From contig NZ_CP078078.1 of assembly GCF_023101205.1 (NCBI RefSeq), positions 1,178,001 to 1,242,000 on the forward strand: a stretch of 64,000 nucleotides of DNA. The letters run 5' to 3'. A program made the translations under genes and the position numbers. A model generated the notes under the pieces. It was not told the DNA's origin, did not search any database, and saw only the letters and a program-made list of their open reading frames with translations. Positions 27,201 through 36,617 of the stretch are shown here, piece by piece. The number at the start of each line of letters is the position of its first letter. The first letter of the stretch is position 1. The stretch is from Microbacterium aurugineum (GTDB lineage: Bacteria; Actinomycetota; Actinomycetes; Actinomycetales; Microbacteriaceae).

Positions 27201-28091
27201 GTGGCTGAGAAAGTGGCGAAGTCCAGGGCGAAGGCGCAGAAGGCCGACGAGACCCCCATGGGACCCACGGGCCGTCCGTATCACGGGTTCCCGACCCCCG
27301 AACCGTTGAAGTCCCACGGGCCCGCGCGCATCATCGCGCTGTGCAACCAGAAGGGCGGCGTCGGCAAGACGACCACGTCCATCAACCTGGCCGCGGCGCT
27401 CGCCGAGTACGGCCGCAAGGTGCTCGCGGTCGATTTCGACCCGCAGGGGGCCCTGTCCGCCGGGCTCGGCATCCCGACCCACGATGTGCCGACGATCTAC
27501 GACCTCCTGCTCGACACCAAGCGCGACGCCCACGATGCGATCGTGAAGTCGAGCGTCGAAGGTCTCGACGTCATGCCGGCGAACATCGATCTGTCGGCCG
27601 CCGAGGTGCACCTGGTCAACGAGGTCGCACGGGAGACGATCCTCGCCCGGGTGCTGCGCCAGGTCGCGGGGGAGTACGACGTCATCCTCGTCGACTGCCA
27701 GCCCTCCCTAGGGATCCTCACGGTCAACGCGCTGACGGCGGCGCACGGTGTGATCATCCCGCTCGAGTGCGAGTTCTTCGCGCTGCGCGGCGTGGCCCTG
27801 CTCATCGAGACGATCGACAAGGTCCGCGACAGGTTGAATCCGTCCATCACGATGGACGGCCTGCTGGCCACGATGTACGACCCGCGCACCCTGCACTCGC
27901 GCGAGGTGCTCGAGCGTGTCGTCGAAGCATTCGGAGACGACGTGCTCGAGACCGTGATCGGCCGCACCGTGAAGTTCCCCGATGCCTCGGTGTCGGGGGT
28001 GCCCATCACCGAGTTCGCCCCCGAGCACGCGGCCGCTCAGGCATACCTGCGGCTGGCGCGGGAGCTGGTCGCCCGTGGCGCTGTCGCCTAG
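27201..28091 (+). CDS. ParA/Soj-type ATPase near scpAB
   Basis: The 296-residue product starts at GTG 27201 with AGGAG nine bases upstream. It has the deviant Walker A KGGVGKTTTSINLA (about residues 52-65) and the LAVDFDPQGALS and VDCQPSLGILTVNA motifs of ParA/Soj ATPases. The 50-residue N-terminal tail is basic. This is the second, scpAB-linked ParA known in actinobacteria, separate from the oriC parAB pair. It is likely to work in chromosome segregation with condensin ScpAB (context). The 3' end overlaps the preferred scpA start. Confidence 0.88.
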   Translation: MAEKVAKSRAKAQKADETPMGPTGRPYHGFPTPEPLKSHGPARIIALCNQKGGVGKTTTSINLAAALAEYGRKVLAVDFDPQGALSAGLGIPTHDVPTIYDLLLDTKRDAHDAIVKSSVEGLDVMPANIDLSAAEVHLVNEVARETILARVLRQVAGEYDVILVDCQPSLGILTVNALTAAHGVIIPLECEFFALRGVALLIETIDKVRDRLNPSITMDGLLATMYDPRTLHSREVLERVVEAFGDDVLETVIGRTVKFPDASVSGVPITEFAPEHAAAQAYLRLARELVARGAVA

Positions 28092-28959
28092 CGGAGAGTC
28101 CGTCGACCCTTCGGCCATCGAGCGCGCCGAAGACGTGAGCAGCGGATCGGACGAGCCCGTCGGATCCGCGGCGATCGAACCGGGCTTCCGGGTCTCCCTG
28201 TCGAATTTCGACGGACCGTTCGACCTGCTCCTGAACCTCATCTCGAAGCATGAGATGGACATCACCGAGGTCTCGTTGAGCGCGGTCACGAACGAGTTCA
28301 TCGCCTACCTGGGCGAGCTCGAGAACGATGAGGAACTCGATCAGGCCTCCGAGTTCCTCGTGGTCGCGGCGACCCTGCTCGATATGAAGGTCGCCGGACT
28401 CCTCCCGCAGGGCGAGCTCGTGGACGCTGAGGCCGTCGCGCTCTTGGAGGCACGCGACCTGCTGTTCGCCCGGTTGCTGCAGTACCGGGCCTTCAAAGAG
28501 GTGTCGGCGTGGTTCTCCCGTTGCCTGCAACGCGAAGACAAGCGGCACGTCCGCGCGGCACGCCTCGATGAGAAGCACCGCTCGCAGACACCCGAGCTCG
28601 TGTGGTCGCTCACCGTGGACGACTTCGCGGCGCTGGCGTTGCTGGCCTTCGCGCCCCAAGAGATCCCGCATGTCGGACTCGACCATCTGCACGCACCGCT
28701 GGTCAGCATCCGCGAGCAGGCGGCGATCGTCGTCACCCTCCTGCGCGGCACCGAGTCGCTGAGCTTCCGCGAACTCGTCGCGGGCGTGAGCGAGCCGGGC
28801 ATCGTCGTGGCGCGTTTCATCTCGGTGTTGGAGCTGTACCGGCACGCGGCGCTGACCTTCGAACAACTGGAACCGCTCGGCGAGCTCACGCTGCGCTGGG
28901 CAGCCGACTCCTGGTCGGACGAGACACTCGCGAGCCTGGGGGCCGACTATGACCGATGA
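28075..28959 (+). CDS. scpA: Segregation and condensation protein A
   Basis: ScpA is the kleisin subunit of the SMC-ScpAB condensin. From the GTG at 28075 the product is 294 residues. It shows the kleisin N-terminal FDGPFDLLLNLISKHEMDI (about residues 43-61) and a C-terminal winged helix with SFRELVAGVSEPGIVVARFISVLEL. The GTG overlaps the parA stop by about 17 bases and has a GGGAG ten bases upstream; a later GTG at 28135 is an alternative. The 3' end overlaps scpB by 11 bases. Confidence 0.93.
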   Translation: MALSPSGESVDPSAIERAEDVSSGSDEPVGSAAIEPGFRVSLSNFDGPFDLLLNLISKHEMDITEVSLSAVTNEFIAYLGELENDEELDQASEFLVVAATLLDMKVAGLLPQGELVDAEAVALLEARDLLFARLLQYRAFKEVSAWFSRCLQREDKRHVRAARLDEKHRSQTPELVWSLTVDDFAALALLAFAPQEIPHVGLDHLHAPLVSIREQAAIVVTLLRGTESLSFRELVAGVSEPGIVVARFISVLELYRHAALTFEQLEPLGELTLRWAADSWSDETLASLGADYDR

Positions 28960-29605
28960 CCTGACCGAGACCGAGACGTCGATCGACGCGGAGACCGATA
29001 CCGATACCGAGACCGAGACGGCGGACGGCGGGGTCGGCGTGTCCACCGAGATCCCGCTCTCCGAGCGGATCGAGGCCATCCTGTTGATCGTCGACGAGCC
29101 GCTGGGGCTGGTGGCTCTCGCCGCCGCCGTCGGTTCGCCGGTGCCGGCGGTGCGGCAGACGCTCGAGACGCTCGTCGACGACTACGACGGCAACGGCACG
29201 GGCCCGCGGCGCGGATTCGAGCTGCGCGAGGTCGGCGGCGGCTGGCGACTGTACGTCCGCGAGGAGCTCGACCCGCTCGTGGCGGCGTTCGTCGGCGGAC
29301 AGGCGCCCGCGCGGCTTTCGCAGGCCGCGCTCGAGACGCTGGCCGTGATCGCCTACAAGCAGCCCGTCACCCGCAGCCAGGTCGCCTCCATCCGTGCGGT
29401 GAACGTCGATTCCGTCGTGCGCACGCTGCTCGCCCGCGGCCTGATCACCGAACTCTTCGCCGACTCCGAGACCGGCGCGATCAACTACGGCACGACCGAC
29501 GCGCTCCTGCAGCACCTGGGCATCAACTCGCTCGACGAGCTGCCCCCGATCTCCCCTCTGCTCGATGACGGCGCAGACGGCTTCGACGAAGGGACCATCC
29601 GATGA
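28949..29605 (+). CDS. scpB: Segregation and condensation protein B
   Basis: ScpB is the winged-helix dimer of the SMC-ScpAB complex. The 218-residue product has a 35-residue low-complexity Thr/Glu/Asp N-terminus (DLTETETSIDAETDTDTETE), then the conserved core starting at LSERIEAILLIVDEPLG, LSQAALETLAVIAYKQPVTRSQVASIRAVNVD and RGLITE. The acidic tail is an insertion ahead of the fold and could mean the real start lies inside it (no good internal start seen). Its ATG overlaps scpA and its stop overlaps rluB. Confidence 0.93.
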   Translation: MTDDLTETETSIDAETDTDTETETADGGVGVSTEIPLSERIEAILLIVDEPLGLVALAAAVGSPVPAVRQTLETLVDDYDGNGTGPRRGFELREVGGGWRLYVREELDPLVAAFVGGQAPARLSQAALETLAVIAYKQPVTRSQVASIRAVNVDSVVRTLLARGLITELFADSETGAINYGTTDALLQHLGINSLDELPPISPLLDDGADGFDEGTIR

Positions 29606-30408
29606 CCGGTTTCGAGGCATCCGCAGGATTCGAGGGTGCGCCCGAGGGTGTGCGCCTCCAGAAGGTCCTCGCCGGCGCGGGCGTGGCATCGCGCCGAGTG
29701 GTGGAGCAGTACATCACGGAAGGGCGCATCCGCGTCAACGGCGTCGTCGTCACGGAGCTCGGACGCCGGATCGACCCCGAGCGCGACCTCGTGGACGTCG
29801 ATGGCACCGCGGTGCAACTCGACGTCTCCAAGCGGTACGTCATGCTGAACAAGCCGACCGGCGTCGTCAGCAGCATGAAGGACGAAAACGGCAGGCCCGA
29901 CCTTCGCCGCTTCACGGAGCAGTTCGAGGAGCGCCTGTACAACGTCGGACGCCTCGACGCCGAGACGAGTGGTCTCTTGATCCTCACGAATGACGGGGCT
30001 CTCGCCCACGTGCTCGCTCACCCCTCGTTCGGCGTGACGAAGGTGTACATCGCGAAGGTCGAGGGGACGGTGCTGCCCCAGACGATCTCGAAGCTCACCA
30101 AGGGCATCGAGCTCGAAGACGGCCCCATCGCTGCGGACAAGGCGCGGCTGCTGGACACCTCGCGCGGGTCGAGCCTGGTCGAGCTGACCCTGCACTCCGG
30201 ACGCAACCGGATCGTCCGTCGGATGCTCGCCGCGGTCGGTCATCCGGTCACGGAACTCGTGCGCCGGCAGTTCGGGCCGCTCCACCTGGGAACCCTCCCG
30301 GCCGGGAATACGCGGGAACTGACTAAAATCGAACTCGGCGCGCTTTTGACCTTGTCGCGCCGTGATTCCGGTGTCGCCGAGGCGCCAGGCGAGCAGGAGA
30401 ACGAATGA
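29602..30408 (+). CDS. rluB: 23S rRNA pseudouridine synthase, RluB type
   Basis: The 268-residue protein has an S4 domain (VRLQKVLAGAGVASRRVVE) and the RsuA/RluB-type catalytic motif VGRLDAETSGLLILTNDG, with D in GRLDAE the expected nucleophile. The C-terminal LTKIELGALLTL and the RxxRxML signature (GRNRIVRRMLAAVGHPV) agree. RluB isomerises U2605 in E. coli 23S; substrate identity here is inferred. The ATG overlaps the scpB stop, in the usual scpA-scpB-rluB order. Confidence 0.92.
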   Translation: MTGFEASAGFEGAPEGVRLQKVLAGAGVASRRVVEQYITEGRIRVNGVVVTELGRRIDPERDLVDVDGTAVQLDVSKRYVMLNKPTGVVSSMKDENGRPDLRRFTEQFEERLYNVGRLDAETSGLLILTNDGALAHVLAHPSFGVTKVYIAKVEGTVLPQTISKLTKGIELEDGPIAADKARLLDTSRGSSLVELTLHSGRNRIVRRMLAAVGHPVTELVRRQFGPLHLGTLPAGNTRELTKIELGALLTLSRRDSGVAEAPGEQENE

Positions 30409-31541
30409 CCGATACGACGAGTGCGCCCACGGCGCGGAGGGCAGGCGCCGTCGCGCCTCGTCTCTCCGGGACCGTCCGCGTCGTCGGCGCCGGTCTGCTC
30501 GGGGCGAGCGTCGGCCACGCACTCCGGTCGAAGGGCATCGACGTCGTTCTGACGGACGCGTCGCCCGCACAGCTGCGCCTCGCCGTCGACTACGGGGCCG
30601 GCCGCCTCGCCACCGACGACGACACCCCCTCGCTCATCGTCGTCGCCGTGCCGCCGGATGTGACCGCGGACGTCATCCAAGCCGAACTCCAGCGCTTCCC
30701 GGACGCCGTGGTGACCGACGTGGCGAGTGTGAAGCTCGAGCCGTTCCGCACCCTGCAGTCGCGGGGCGTCGACCTCACCCGATACATCGGATCGCATCCG
30801 CTCGCCGGCCGTGAGCGCGGTGGGGCCATCTCCGCCCGCGCCGATCTGTTCGTCGGGCGACCGTGGGTCGTGTGCCGCGACGAGGACACGAAGGCGACGG
30901 ACCTCGCCCTGGTCGAAGCGCTCGCCCTCGACGTCGGGGCGATGCCGCTCGAGATGACGCCGGAGGAGCATGACCGTTCGGTCGCGCTCACGTCGCACGT
31001 GCCTCAGGTCGTCGCGAGCCTGCTCGCCGCCCGCCTCGCGGAGGCGGAGGAGGGTGCGCTCCGTCTTGCAGGCCAGGGCGTTCGTGACACGACGCGCATC
31101 GCGGCCTCGGCTCCCGAGCTGTGGGTGCAGATCCTCGGCGCCAACGCCGGCCCCGTCGTCGAGATCCTCGATGCTCTCGCCGCCGACCTCGGAGAAGTGG
31201 CGGCCGCACTGCGGGAGCCGAGCGCGCCCGGAGCACGACGCGTGGTCGCCGAGACGATCCGCCAGGGCAACGACGGCGTCGACCGCCTCCCCGGAAAGCA
31301 CGGCCAGAACCAGCGCTTCGAGTCGCTCGTCGTCATGGTCGACGACACCGCCGGTCAACTGGGTCGCCTGTTCGGCGAGCTCGGCGAACTGGGCGTCAAC
31401 GTCGAAGACCTCCGACTCGAGCACTCGCCAGGGGCCCAGTTCGGCCTCGCCGAGATCAGCGTCGACCCGGCCGCGCTGCACGGGGCGATCACCGGACTCC
31501 AGGAACGCGGCTGGCGGATTGCAGGGAACACCAATGACTGA
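30405..31541 (+). CDS. tyrA: Prephenate dehydrogenase
   Basis: The 378-residue product is a dehydrogenase with an N-terminal Rossmann loop [17 protein letters not shown] and [11 protein letters not shown], the prephenate-dehydrogenase hallmark, followed by the helical dimer domain ([14 protein letters not shown]). The last 75 residues ([19 protein letters not shown]) look like an ACT domain, so feedback inhibition by tyrosine is likely. It makes hydroxyphenylpyruvate for tyrosine synthesis. Its ATG overlaps rluB and its stop overlaps cmk; this tyrA-cmk-der order is conserved in the family. Confidence 0.93.
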   Translation: MTDTTSAPTARRAGAVAPRLSGTVRVVGAGLLGASVGHALRSKGIDVVLTDASPAQLRLAVDYGAGRLATDDDTPSLIVVAVPPDVTADVIQAELQRFPDAVVTDVASVKLEPFRTLQSRGVDLTRYIGSHPLAGRERGGAISARADLFVGRPWVVCRDEDTKATDLALVEALALDVGAMPLEMTPEEHDRSVALTSHVPQVVASLLAARLAEAEEGALRLAGQGVRDTTRIAASAPELWVQILGANAGPVVEILDALAADLGEVAAALREPSAPGARRVVAETIRQGNDGVDRLPGKHGQNQRFESLVVMVDDTAGQLGRLFGELGELGVNVEDLRLEHSPGAQFGLAEISVDPAALHGAITGLQERGWRIAGNTND

Positions 31542-32256
31542 CACCTCGAACGCATCCACGGCGCCCGCACACGTGGCCGATGCGACGAAGTTCATCGCGA
31601 TCGACGGACCAGCCGGTTCGGGCAAGTCCAGCGTGTCGAAGGCCGTCGCGCGCACGCTCGGCTTCGGGTACCTCGACACCGGCTCCGCCTACCGCGCACT
31701 TGCCTGGCACGTGCTCGATCGCGGCGCCGACACCTCGGACCCCGAGGCGGTTCGCGCGGCGGCATCCGACTTCCCCGTGCGTCTGGGACTCGACCCTGAC
31801 GACCGCACGGTTCGCGTCGGCGACACTGACATCACCGAGGGCATCCGTGATTCTCGAGTTTCCGCCGCGGTGAGCGGCGTGGCCCGCGTGCCCGAGGTGC
31901 GCGCGCAGGTCAACGAGCTGTTCCGCGCACTGGTCGCTGAATCCGCCTACCCCGCCGTGGTGGTCGAAGGCCGTGACATCACGACCGTCGTCGCTCCGGA
32001 TGCGCCCGTGCGGATCCTGCTCACCGCGGCACCCGAAGTGCGTGCCGCTCGACGCGCCGGCGAACTCGCCGGCGAGAACGCGGCTGCTGTCGCCGCGGCG
32101 CTCCACAAGCGCGATGCCTCAGACAGTGCCGTCGTCGACTTCCTCAACGCCGCGGACGGCGTCGAGGTCGTCGACTCGACGGAACTCGATTTCCCCCAGA
32201 CCATCGACGCCGTGCTCACGGTGATCGAGCGAATCCAAGGAGCACACCGTGGCTGA
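31534..32256 (+). CDS. cmk: Cytidylate kinase
   Basis: Cmk phosphorylates CMP and dCMP. From the ATG at 31534, which overlaps the tyrA stop by eight bases, the product is 240 residues. It has the P-loop [18 protein letters not shown] (about residues 22-39), [17 protein letters not shown], and [17 protein letters not shown] plus the late RDASDS. The open frame continues upstream in tyrA but not as protein. Its 3' end overlaps der by eight bases. Confidence 0.95.
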   Translation: MTDTSNASTAPAHVADATKFIAIDGPAGSGKSSVSKAVARTLGFGYLDTGSAYRALAWHVLDRGADTSDPEAVRAAASDFPVRLGLDPDDRTVRVGDTDITEGIRDSRVSAAVSGVARVPEVRAQVNELFRALVAESAYPAVVVEGRDITTVVAPDAPVRILLTAAPEVRAARRAGELAGENAAAVAAALHKRDASDSAVVDFLNAADGVEVVDSTELDFPQTIDAVLTVIERIQGAHRG

Positions 32257-33769
32257 CGACGAATACGAAGGCGGCCCCGACCAGCTCGCCGAGAAGATGG
32301 ACCAGCTCGACGAGAATCTCGCCGAGCAGCGCGCGGAGACTCTGCGCGCCGGCCTCTCCGACTACGAGCTGGACGACGAGGACGCCGCGCTCCTCGCCGG
32401 TGTCACGCTCGGCGAGGACGGCATCCACTACAGCCCGGCTCTGCCCGTGGTGGCGATCGTCGGACGCCCGAACGTCGGCAAGTCCGCGCTCGTGAACCGC
32501 ATCCTCGGACGCCGTGAGGCCGTCGTGGAGGACACACCTGGCGTGACCCGCGACCGCGTGACCTACAAGGCCGAGTGGGGCGATCGTCGCTTCTCGCTCG
32601 TCGACACCGGCGGGTGGGAGCCCGATGCGCGTGGCATCGACCGCTCGGTCGCGATGCAGGCGGAGGTCGCGATCGACCTGGCCGACATGGTGTTGTTCGT
32701 CGTCGACGCGATGGTCGGAGCCACCTCGACCGACGAGCACGTCGTGAAGCTGCTGCGCAAGAGCGGCAAGCCGGTGTTCCTCGTCGCCAACAAGATCGAT
32801 GACGCCCGGCAGGAGCCGGAGACGGCACCGCTGTGGAGCCTCGGGCTCGGCGAGCCGTATCCCGTCTCGGCCATCCACGGGCGTGGTGTCGCCGACCTGC
32901 TGGATGCCGTGCTGAAGAAGCTTCCCGAGGTCTCGGCCGTCGCGAAGCAGGAGATCGGCGGCCCGCGTCGAGTGGCCATCCTCGGCCGCCCGAATGTCGG
33001 CAAGTCGTCGCTGCTGAACAAGGCCGCCGGTGAAGAGCGCGTCGTCGTCAACGACCTCGCCGGCACCACCCGCGACCCGGTGGACGAGGTCGTGGAGCTC
33101 GGCGGGAAGATGTGGCGCCTGGTCGACACAGCCGGCATCCGCCGCCGCGTGCACATGGCGCAGGGCGCGGACTTCTACGCCTCGCTGCGCACCTCTGCCG
33201 CGCTGGAGAAGGCCGAGGTCGCGGTCGTCGTGCTCGACGTCTCGGAGACGATCAGCGAGCAGGACGTGCGCATCATCGACCTCGTCCTCGAGTCGGGCCG
33301 TGCGCTCGTCCTCGCGTTCAACAAGTGGGATCGCCTGAACGACGATGACCTCGAGAACGCCGATCGCCGCCGCTACCTGGAGCGTGAGATCGAGCAGGAC
33401 CTCGCACACGTGGCCTGGGCGCCGCGCGTGAACATCTCGGCGAAGACGGGGCGTCACCTCGACAAGCTCGTCCCCGCGCTGGAGACCTCGCTGGAGAACT
33501 GGGACCGCCGCATCCCGACCGGCAAGTTCAACGCGTTCCTCGCCGAGCTCGTCGCCGAGCACCCGCACCCGCTGCGCGGTGGCAAGCAGCCGCGCATCCT
33601 GTTCGGGACGCAGGCATCGACCCGCCCGCCGACGTTCGTGCTGTTCACCACCGGGTTCCTCGACCCGGGGTACCGCCGGTTCATCCAGCGCCGCCTGCGT
33701 GAGCTGTACTCCTTCGAGGGTACGCCCATCGTGATCAACATGCGGGTGCGCGAGAAGCGTCAGCGCTGA
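32249..33769 (+). CDS. der: Ribosome-assembly GTPase Der (EngA)
   Basis: Der is an essential GTPase with two G domains in one chain that acts on the 50S subunit. The 506-residue product has the first domain [15 protein letters not shown] and DTGGW, and the second [25 protein letters not shown] and FNKWD, followed by the C-terminal KH-like domain ([20 protein letters not shown]). An N-terminal acidic extension of about 60 residues precedes domain one. GTG start. It ends the operon parA-scpA-scpB-rluB-tyrA-cmk-der. Confidence 0.96.
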   Translation: MADDEYEGGPDQLAEKMDQLDENLAEQRAETLRAGLSDYELDDEDAALLAGVTLGEDGIHYSPALPVVAIVGRPNVGKSALVNRILGRREAVVEDTPGVTRDRVTYKAEWGDRRFSLVDTGGWEPDARGIDRSVAMQAEVAIDLADMVLFVVDAMVGATSTDEHVVKLLRKSGKPVFLVANKIDDARQEPETAPLWSLGLGEPYPVSAIHGRGVADLLDAVLKKLPEVSAVAKQEIGGPRRVAILGRPNVGKSSLLNKAAGEERVVVNDLAGTTRDPVDEVVELGGKMWRLVDTAGIRRRVHMAQGADFYASLRTSAALEKAEVAVVVLDVSETISEQDVRIIDLVLESGRALVLAFNKWDRLNDDDLENADRRRYLEREIEQDLAHVAWAPRVNISAKTGRHLDKLVPALETSLENWDRRIPTGKFNAFLAELVAEHPHPLRGGKQPRILFGTQASTRPPTFVLFTTGFLDPGYRRFIQRRLRELYSFEGTPIVINMRVREKRQR

Positions 33770-33830
33770 TCTGTTCCGACGCGTGTCGCACCGTGGCGCC
33801 ACGACCCCGATGCTGTGAAAGGCTGAAGGG

Positions 33831-34736
33831 GTGACGGTCGTACCTCCTGCCTCTGGTGAGCCGCGTCGCCCGGACGGGCCGCGGAACCCGGGTGATGCCT
33901 GGGTGATCGCGGCGTCAGGCGAGAAGTACTGGGGGCGTTTCGGCGCTGCCGGGCTTCTCGCCTTTGACCCGGCCCGGGGCATCCTGCTGCAGCATCGCGT
34001 CTCTTGGAGCCACTTCGGTGGCACCTGGGGGCTGCCCGGTGGGGCTCTGCACGAGGGCGAGAGCGCGATCGTCGGGGCGATCCGTGAGGCGCAGGAGGAA
34101 GCGGGCGTGCCTGATGGGGCGGTCCGTCCTCGGTTCACCAGCGTGCTCGATCTGGGCATCTGGTCGTACACGACGGTCATTGCCGATGTGCAGGTGCCCT
34201 TTGACCCGGTGATCAGCGACCCGGAGAGCGTGGCCCTCGAGTGGGTGCCCATCGATGAGGTCGACGAGCGACCGTTGCACCCCGGGTTCGCCGCGGCATG
34301 GCCGATGCTGCGGGCGCTGCTCGAGGTGCGGCCGGTGGTCGTGGTCGACGCCGCGAATGTCGTGGGGTCCGTGCCCGACGGCTGGTGGAAGGACCGTGCG
34401 GGAGCGGCGGCGCGCCTTCGTCTCCGGCTGGAGGCGCTGGTGGTCCCCGCGGAGGATCTGGATCTCGGCGGAGACGAGTGGTTCCCCGAGGTCTCGATGG
34501 TGGTCGAGGGCCAGGCACGGGACATCGATGACGAAGCGAGCACGGTCGCCGTGGTTCGAGCCGAGGCTGCGGGTGACGACGCGATCGTCGCCGAAGTCGA
34601 GCGACGCGTCGCTGATGTGCGCACAGTCGTCGTGGTCACCAGCGACCGGGAGCTCAGCGAACGAGCTGAGCGCGCCGGTGCGGTGAAGGTCCGATCTGCC
34701 GGGTGGGTGCTCCAACTGCTCGCGGCGCACGGCTGA
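33831..34736 (+). CDS. NUDIX hydrolase fused to a nuclease-fold (NYN/PIN-like) domain
   Basis: The 301-residue product has two domains. Residues about 40-160 are a NUDIX domain with LPGGALHEGESAIVGAIREA and QEEAGV (box residues G, E, RE and EE intact). Residues about 168-301 begin VVVVDAANVVGSVPDGWWKD and end VVVVTSDRELSERAERAG; the D..N pattern after a beta strand and the later SDRE resemble NYN/PIN-type nuclease folds, so the protein may couple nucleotide sanitising with RNA cleavage. The start is GTG at 33831, six bases after a GAAGGGG sequence. Actinobacterial copies of this fusion exist; function untested here. Confidence 0.75.
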   Translation: MTVVPPASGEPRRPDGPRNPGDAWVIAASGEKYWGRFGAAGLLAFDPARGILLQHRVSWSHFGGTWGLPGGALHEGESAIVGAIREAQEEAGVPDGAVRPRFTSVLDLGIWSYTTVIADVQVPFDPVISDPESVALEWVPIDEVDERPLHPGFAAAWPMLRALLEVRPVVVVDAANVVGSVPDGWWKDRAGAAARLRLRLEALVVPAEDLDLGGDEWFPEVSMVVEGQARDIDDEASTVAVVRAEAAGDDAIVAEVERRVADVRTVVVVTSDRELSERAERAGAVKVRSAGWVLQLLAAHG

Positions 34737-34766
34737 CTTCTGCTCCAGCTTCTCCGACATCGTCAT

Positions 34767-36182
34767 TCAGACGAACATCACGCGTCGGGGTGGCGGGTCG
34801 GCGTAGTCACGCCCCAGCGGACTGTGCCAGGTGACGCTGCCGTCCTTCTCCTGCTGGGCGTTCCAGCGATGCGTGTCGGGAATGTCCGGATGCTTGAGGG
34901 TGTGATGGCTTCGGCAGAAGTGGCCGAGGTTGTCGAGGATGGTTTTTCCGCCCTTGGCGTGATCACGGTTGTGGTCGATCTCGCACCGGTGGGCCGGCAT
35001 GCGGCACCCCGGGAACCGGCAATGACGGTCGCGCGCGCGGAGGAACCGGCGCATCCCTTCGGTGGGCGTGTAGGTGTCGGTCTCGATCACCATGCCGGAC
35101 GGGTCGAGGAAGAGCCGGGTCCAGCCGGTGTTACGACCCGCGAGGTCGCGGGCGATGTCGGGATGCAGCGGTCCGTGGCCGTCGAGTTCGGCGGGGTTGT
35201 CGTCCGCACCAGTGAGCGTGGTCGCCGAGACCGTGACCTGCACTCGAGCGTGAATGCCGTCGAGGCCGTCTCCGTGCGCGGCGCTGGGGTCTGCGGTCAG
35301 GAGAAGATCGGTGAAGAGATCGGCTTCCGTCTGCGCCCACGTCCGCGTGTCGACAGGGAGATGCTCGACCGTGGGGTCGGTCGCGAACATGTCACCGTCG
35401 GCGCTTTGGATCACCCTGCTGTCGTACGGGTCGAACGCTGGGTCGTCGAGCGAGAGATGTCCGGGATCGATACCTTCGCCGTCGTCGTCGAACCACCAGG
35501 GGAGAGGCGTGACTTCGCGGTTGTCTCGGGCGCGTACGACCGCGCGGGTCATGCGGTTCAGCCTGTCGGCGATCGCGGTGGCGATCCACTCGGGGAGTAC
35601 GGCGGTGAGCAGCGCCAACCCGTCGTCGAGCGACTTCACCGTCACGCATCGTTCTTCGGCGGCACGTCGGTGTCTTTCAACCAGCGTCTCGCCGACGAGG
35701 GCGGCAGCGACCTGACGTGCATGCGCTTTCGTGCGCGCAGCTGTGTCTTGTTCGGCGACAACGAGAACCGCGGCCTCGAAGAGCTCCATGACAGTGGCAT
35801 CGACCTTGCGGTTGCGGATGGCTTCGGCGACGACGGCACCCGCCCTCGCGATCTCACGCACATGTTGGACGCTGACGGCCCCACTCGCGAAGGAGGCTCG
35901 GACGGCGGGGAGATGGGCCTGCAACGCCTGCGCATCGGCAAAGGCGAATTCCACCGAACCCTTCGAGAGATGGCCGGCCGCGGAGAACTCCGCGACCATA
36001 GAGCGGTAGATCGCTTCGCGATGGAACGGACTTGCGGCGACATCGGCGTCGTGGAGGGCGATCTGCTCGACGAGCAACTCTGCTGCTTCGGCTTCGAGCG
36101 CCGCGATCCGACGCCTCGTCGCGACCCACGCATCCACGATGCGACGCCTTTCGTCGAGGTCGAGATCGGTCGTGTTCGCCAT
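34767..36182 (-). CDS. DUF222 / HNH endonuclease (13E12 repeat family type)
   Basis: This 471-residue protein has an N-terminal DUF222 helical region (RRRIVDAWVATRRRIAALEAEAAELL, coiled coil to about 300) and a C-terminal HNH motif with CRFPGCRMPAHRCEIDHNRD, then HFCRSHHTLKH: zinc-binding Cys pair, catalytic His in the DHN context. It is the 13E12-repeat family known from mycobacteria, some of whose members are LexA-regulated. A LexA-type box lies 11 bases ahead of the ATG (36193-36208), which fits. Such proteins are scattered, often multicopy and probably mobile or SOS-linked; the true role is unknown. Confidence 0.88.
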   Translation of the reverse strand: MANTTDLDLDERRRIVDAWVATRRRIAALEAEAAELLVEQIALHDADVAASPFHREAIYRSMVAEFSAAGHLSKGSVEFAFADAQALQAHLPAVRASFASGAVSVQHVREIARAGAVVAEAIRNRKVDATVMELFEAAVLVVAEQDTAARTKAHARQVAAALVGETLVERHRRAAEERCVTVKSLDDGLALLTAVLPEWIATAIADRLNRMTRAVVRARDNREVTPLPWWFDDDGEGIDPGHLSLDDPAFDPYDSRVIQSADGDMFATDPTVEHLPVDTRTWAQTEADLFTDLLLTADPSAAHGDGLDGIHARVQVTVSATTLTGADDNPAELDGHGPLHPDIARDLAGRNTGWTRLFLDPSGMVIETDTYTPTEGMRRFLRARDRHCRFPGCRMPAHRCEIDHNRDHAKGGKTILDNLGHFCRSHHTLKHPDIPDTHRWNAQQEKDGSVTWHSPLGRDYADPPPRRVMFV

Positions 36183-36192
36183 GCCTCCAGTT

Positions 36193-36208
36193 TAGAACTT
36201 ATGTTCGA
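36193..36208 (-). promoter_or_regulatory. LexA-type SOS box before the HNH gene
   Basis: The sequence TAGAACTTATGTTCGA (36193-36208) contains GAAC-TTAT-GTTC, the dyad core of the actinobacterial LexA box CGAACNNNNGTTCG, with one flank intact (TTCGA). On the minus strand it is 11-26 bases upstream of the HNH ATG. SOS control of 13E12-family genes by LexA is known in Mycobacterium, which gives the inference weight. Confidence 0.65.
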
Positions 36209-36245
36209 AAGAGTCGAGGTGTCGGAGACGACGCATGCCGGGATA

Positions 36246-36617
36246 TCAGTTCAGGCGGTCATCGTGGCGACCGCGCAGCTTGTCGATGTCGCGGCGTTCG
36301 CGTTTGGTCGGGCGCCCCGCGCCGCGATCCCGAAGGCCGAGGGCGGCCTGTGGCTCGCGTTCGGGTGTCTTATCCTCGTAGGCGAGCGCCGCGAGAGGCG
36401 CTCCGACGCGTTTGACCAGGAGCTGGCGGACGATGAGGATCCGGTCGAATCCCGCGATTCGGATGCGCAGTTCGTCGCCCACCCTGATCTGCTGCGCCGC
36501 CTTCACCTTGTCGCCGTTCACTCGTACATGCCCCGCACGGCATGCGGTGGTCGCCGCCGACCGCGTCTTGTAGACACGGATCGCCCAGAGCCAGCTGTCG
36601 ACACGTGCGGCGTCCAT
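36246..36617 (-). CDS. S4-domain RNA-binding protein (Hsp15-like)
   Basis: The 123-residue product starts VDSWLWAIRVYKTRSAAT and VNGDKVKAAQQIRVGDELRI, the S4 RNA-binding core, then basic residues. It resembles the ribosome-associated heat-shock protein Hsp15, which recycles 50S subunits carrying nascent chains. The start MDAARVDS at 36617 was preferred because it overlaps the stop of the upstream YhhN gene (ATGA on the minus strand), indicating a two-gene operon. The C-terminal third is basic and probably disordered. Confidence 0.85.
   Translation of the reverse strand: MDAARVDSWLWAIRVYKTRSAATTACRAGHVRVNGDKVKAAQQIRVGDELRIRIAGFDRILIVRQLLVKRVGAPLAALAYEDKTPEREPQAALGLRDRGAGRPTKRERRDIDKLRGRHDDRLN

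Noticed and set aside
32216..34639. Open frame of 807 codons on the minus strand
   Set aside because: It is antisense to der and the NUDIX fusion, with no recognisable domain.
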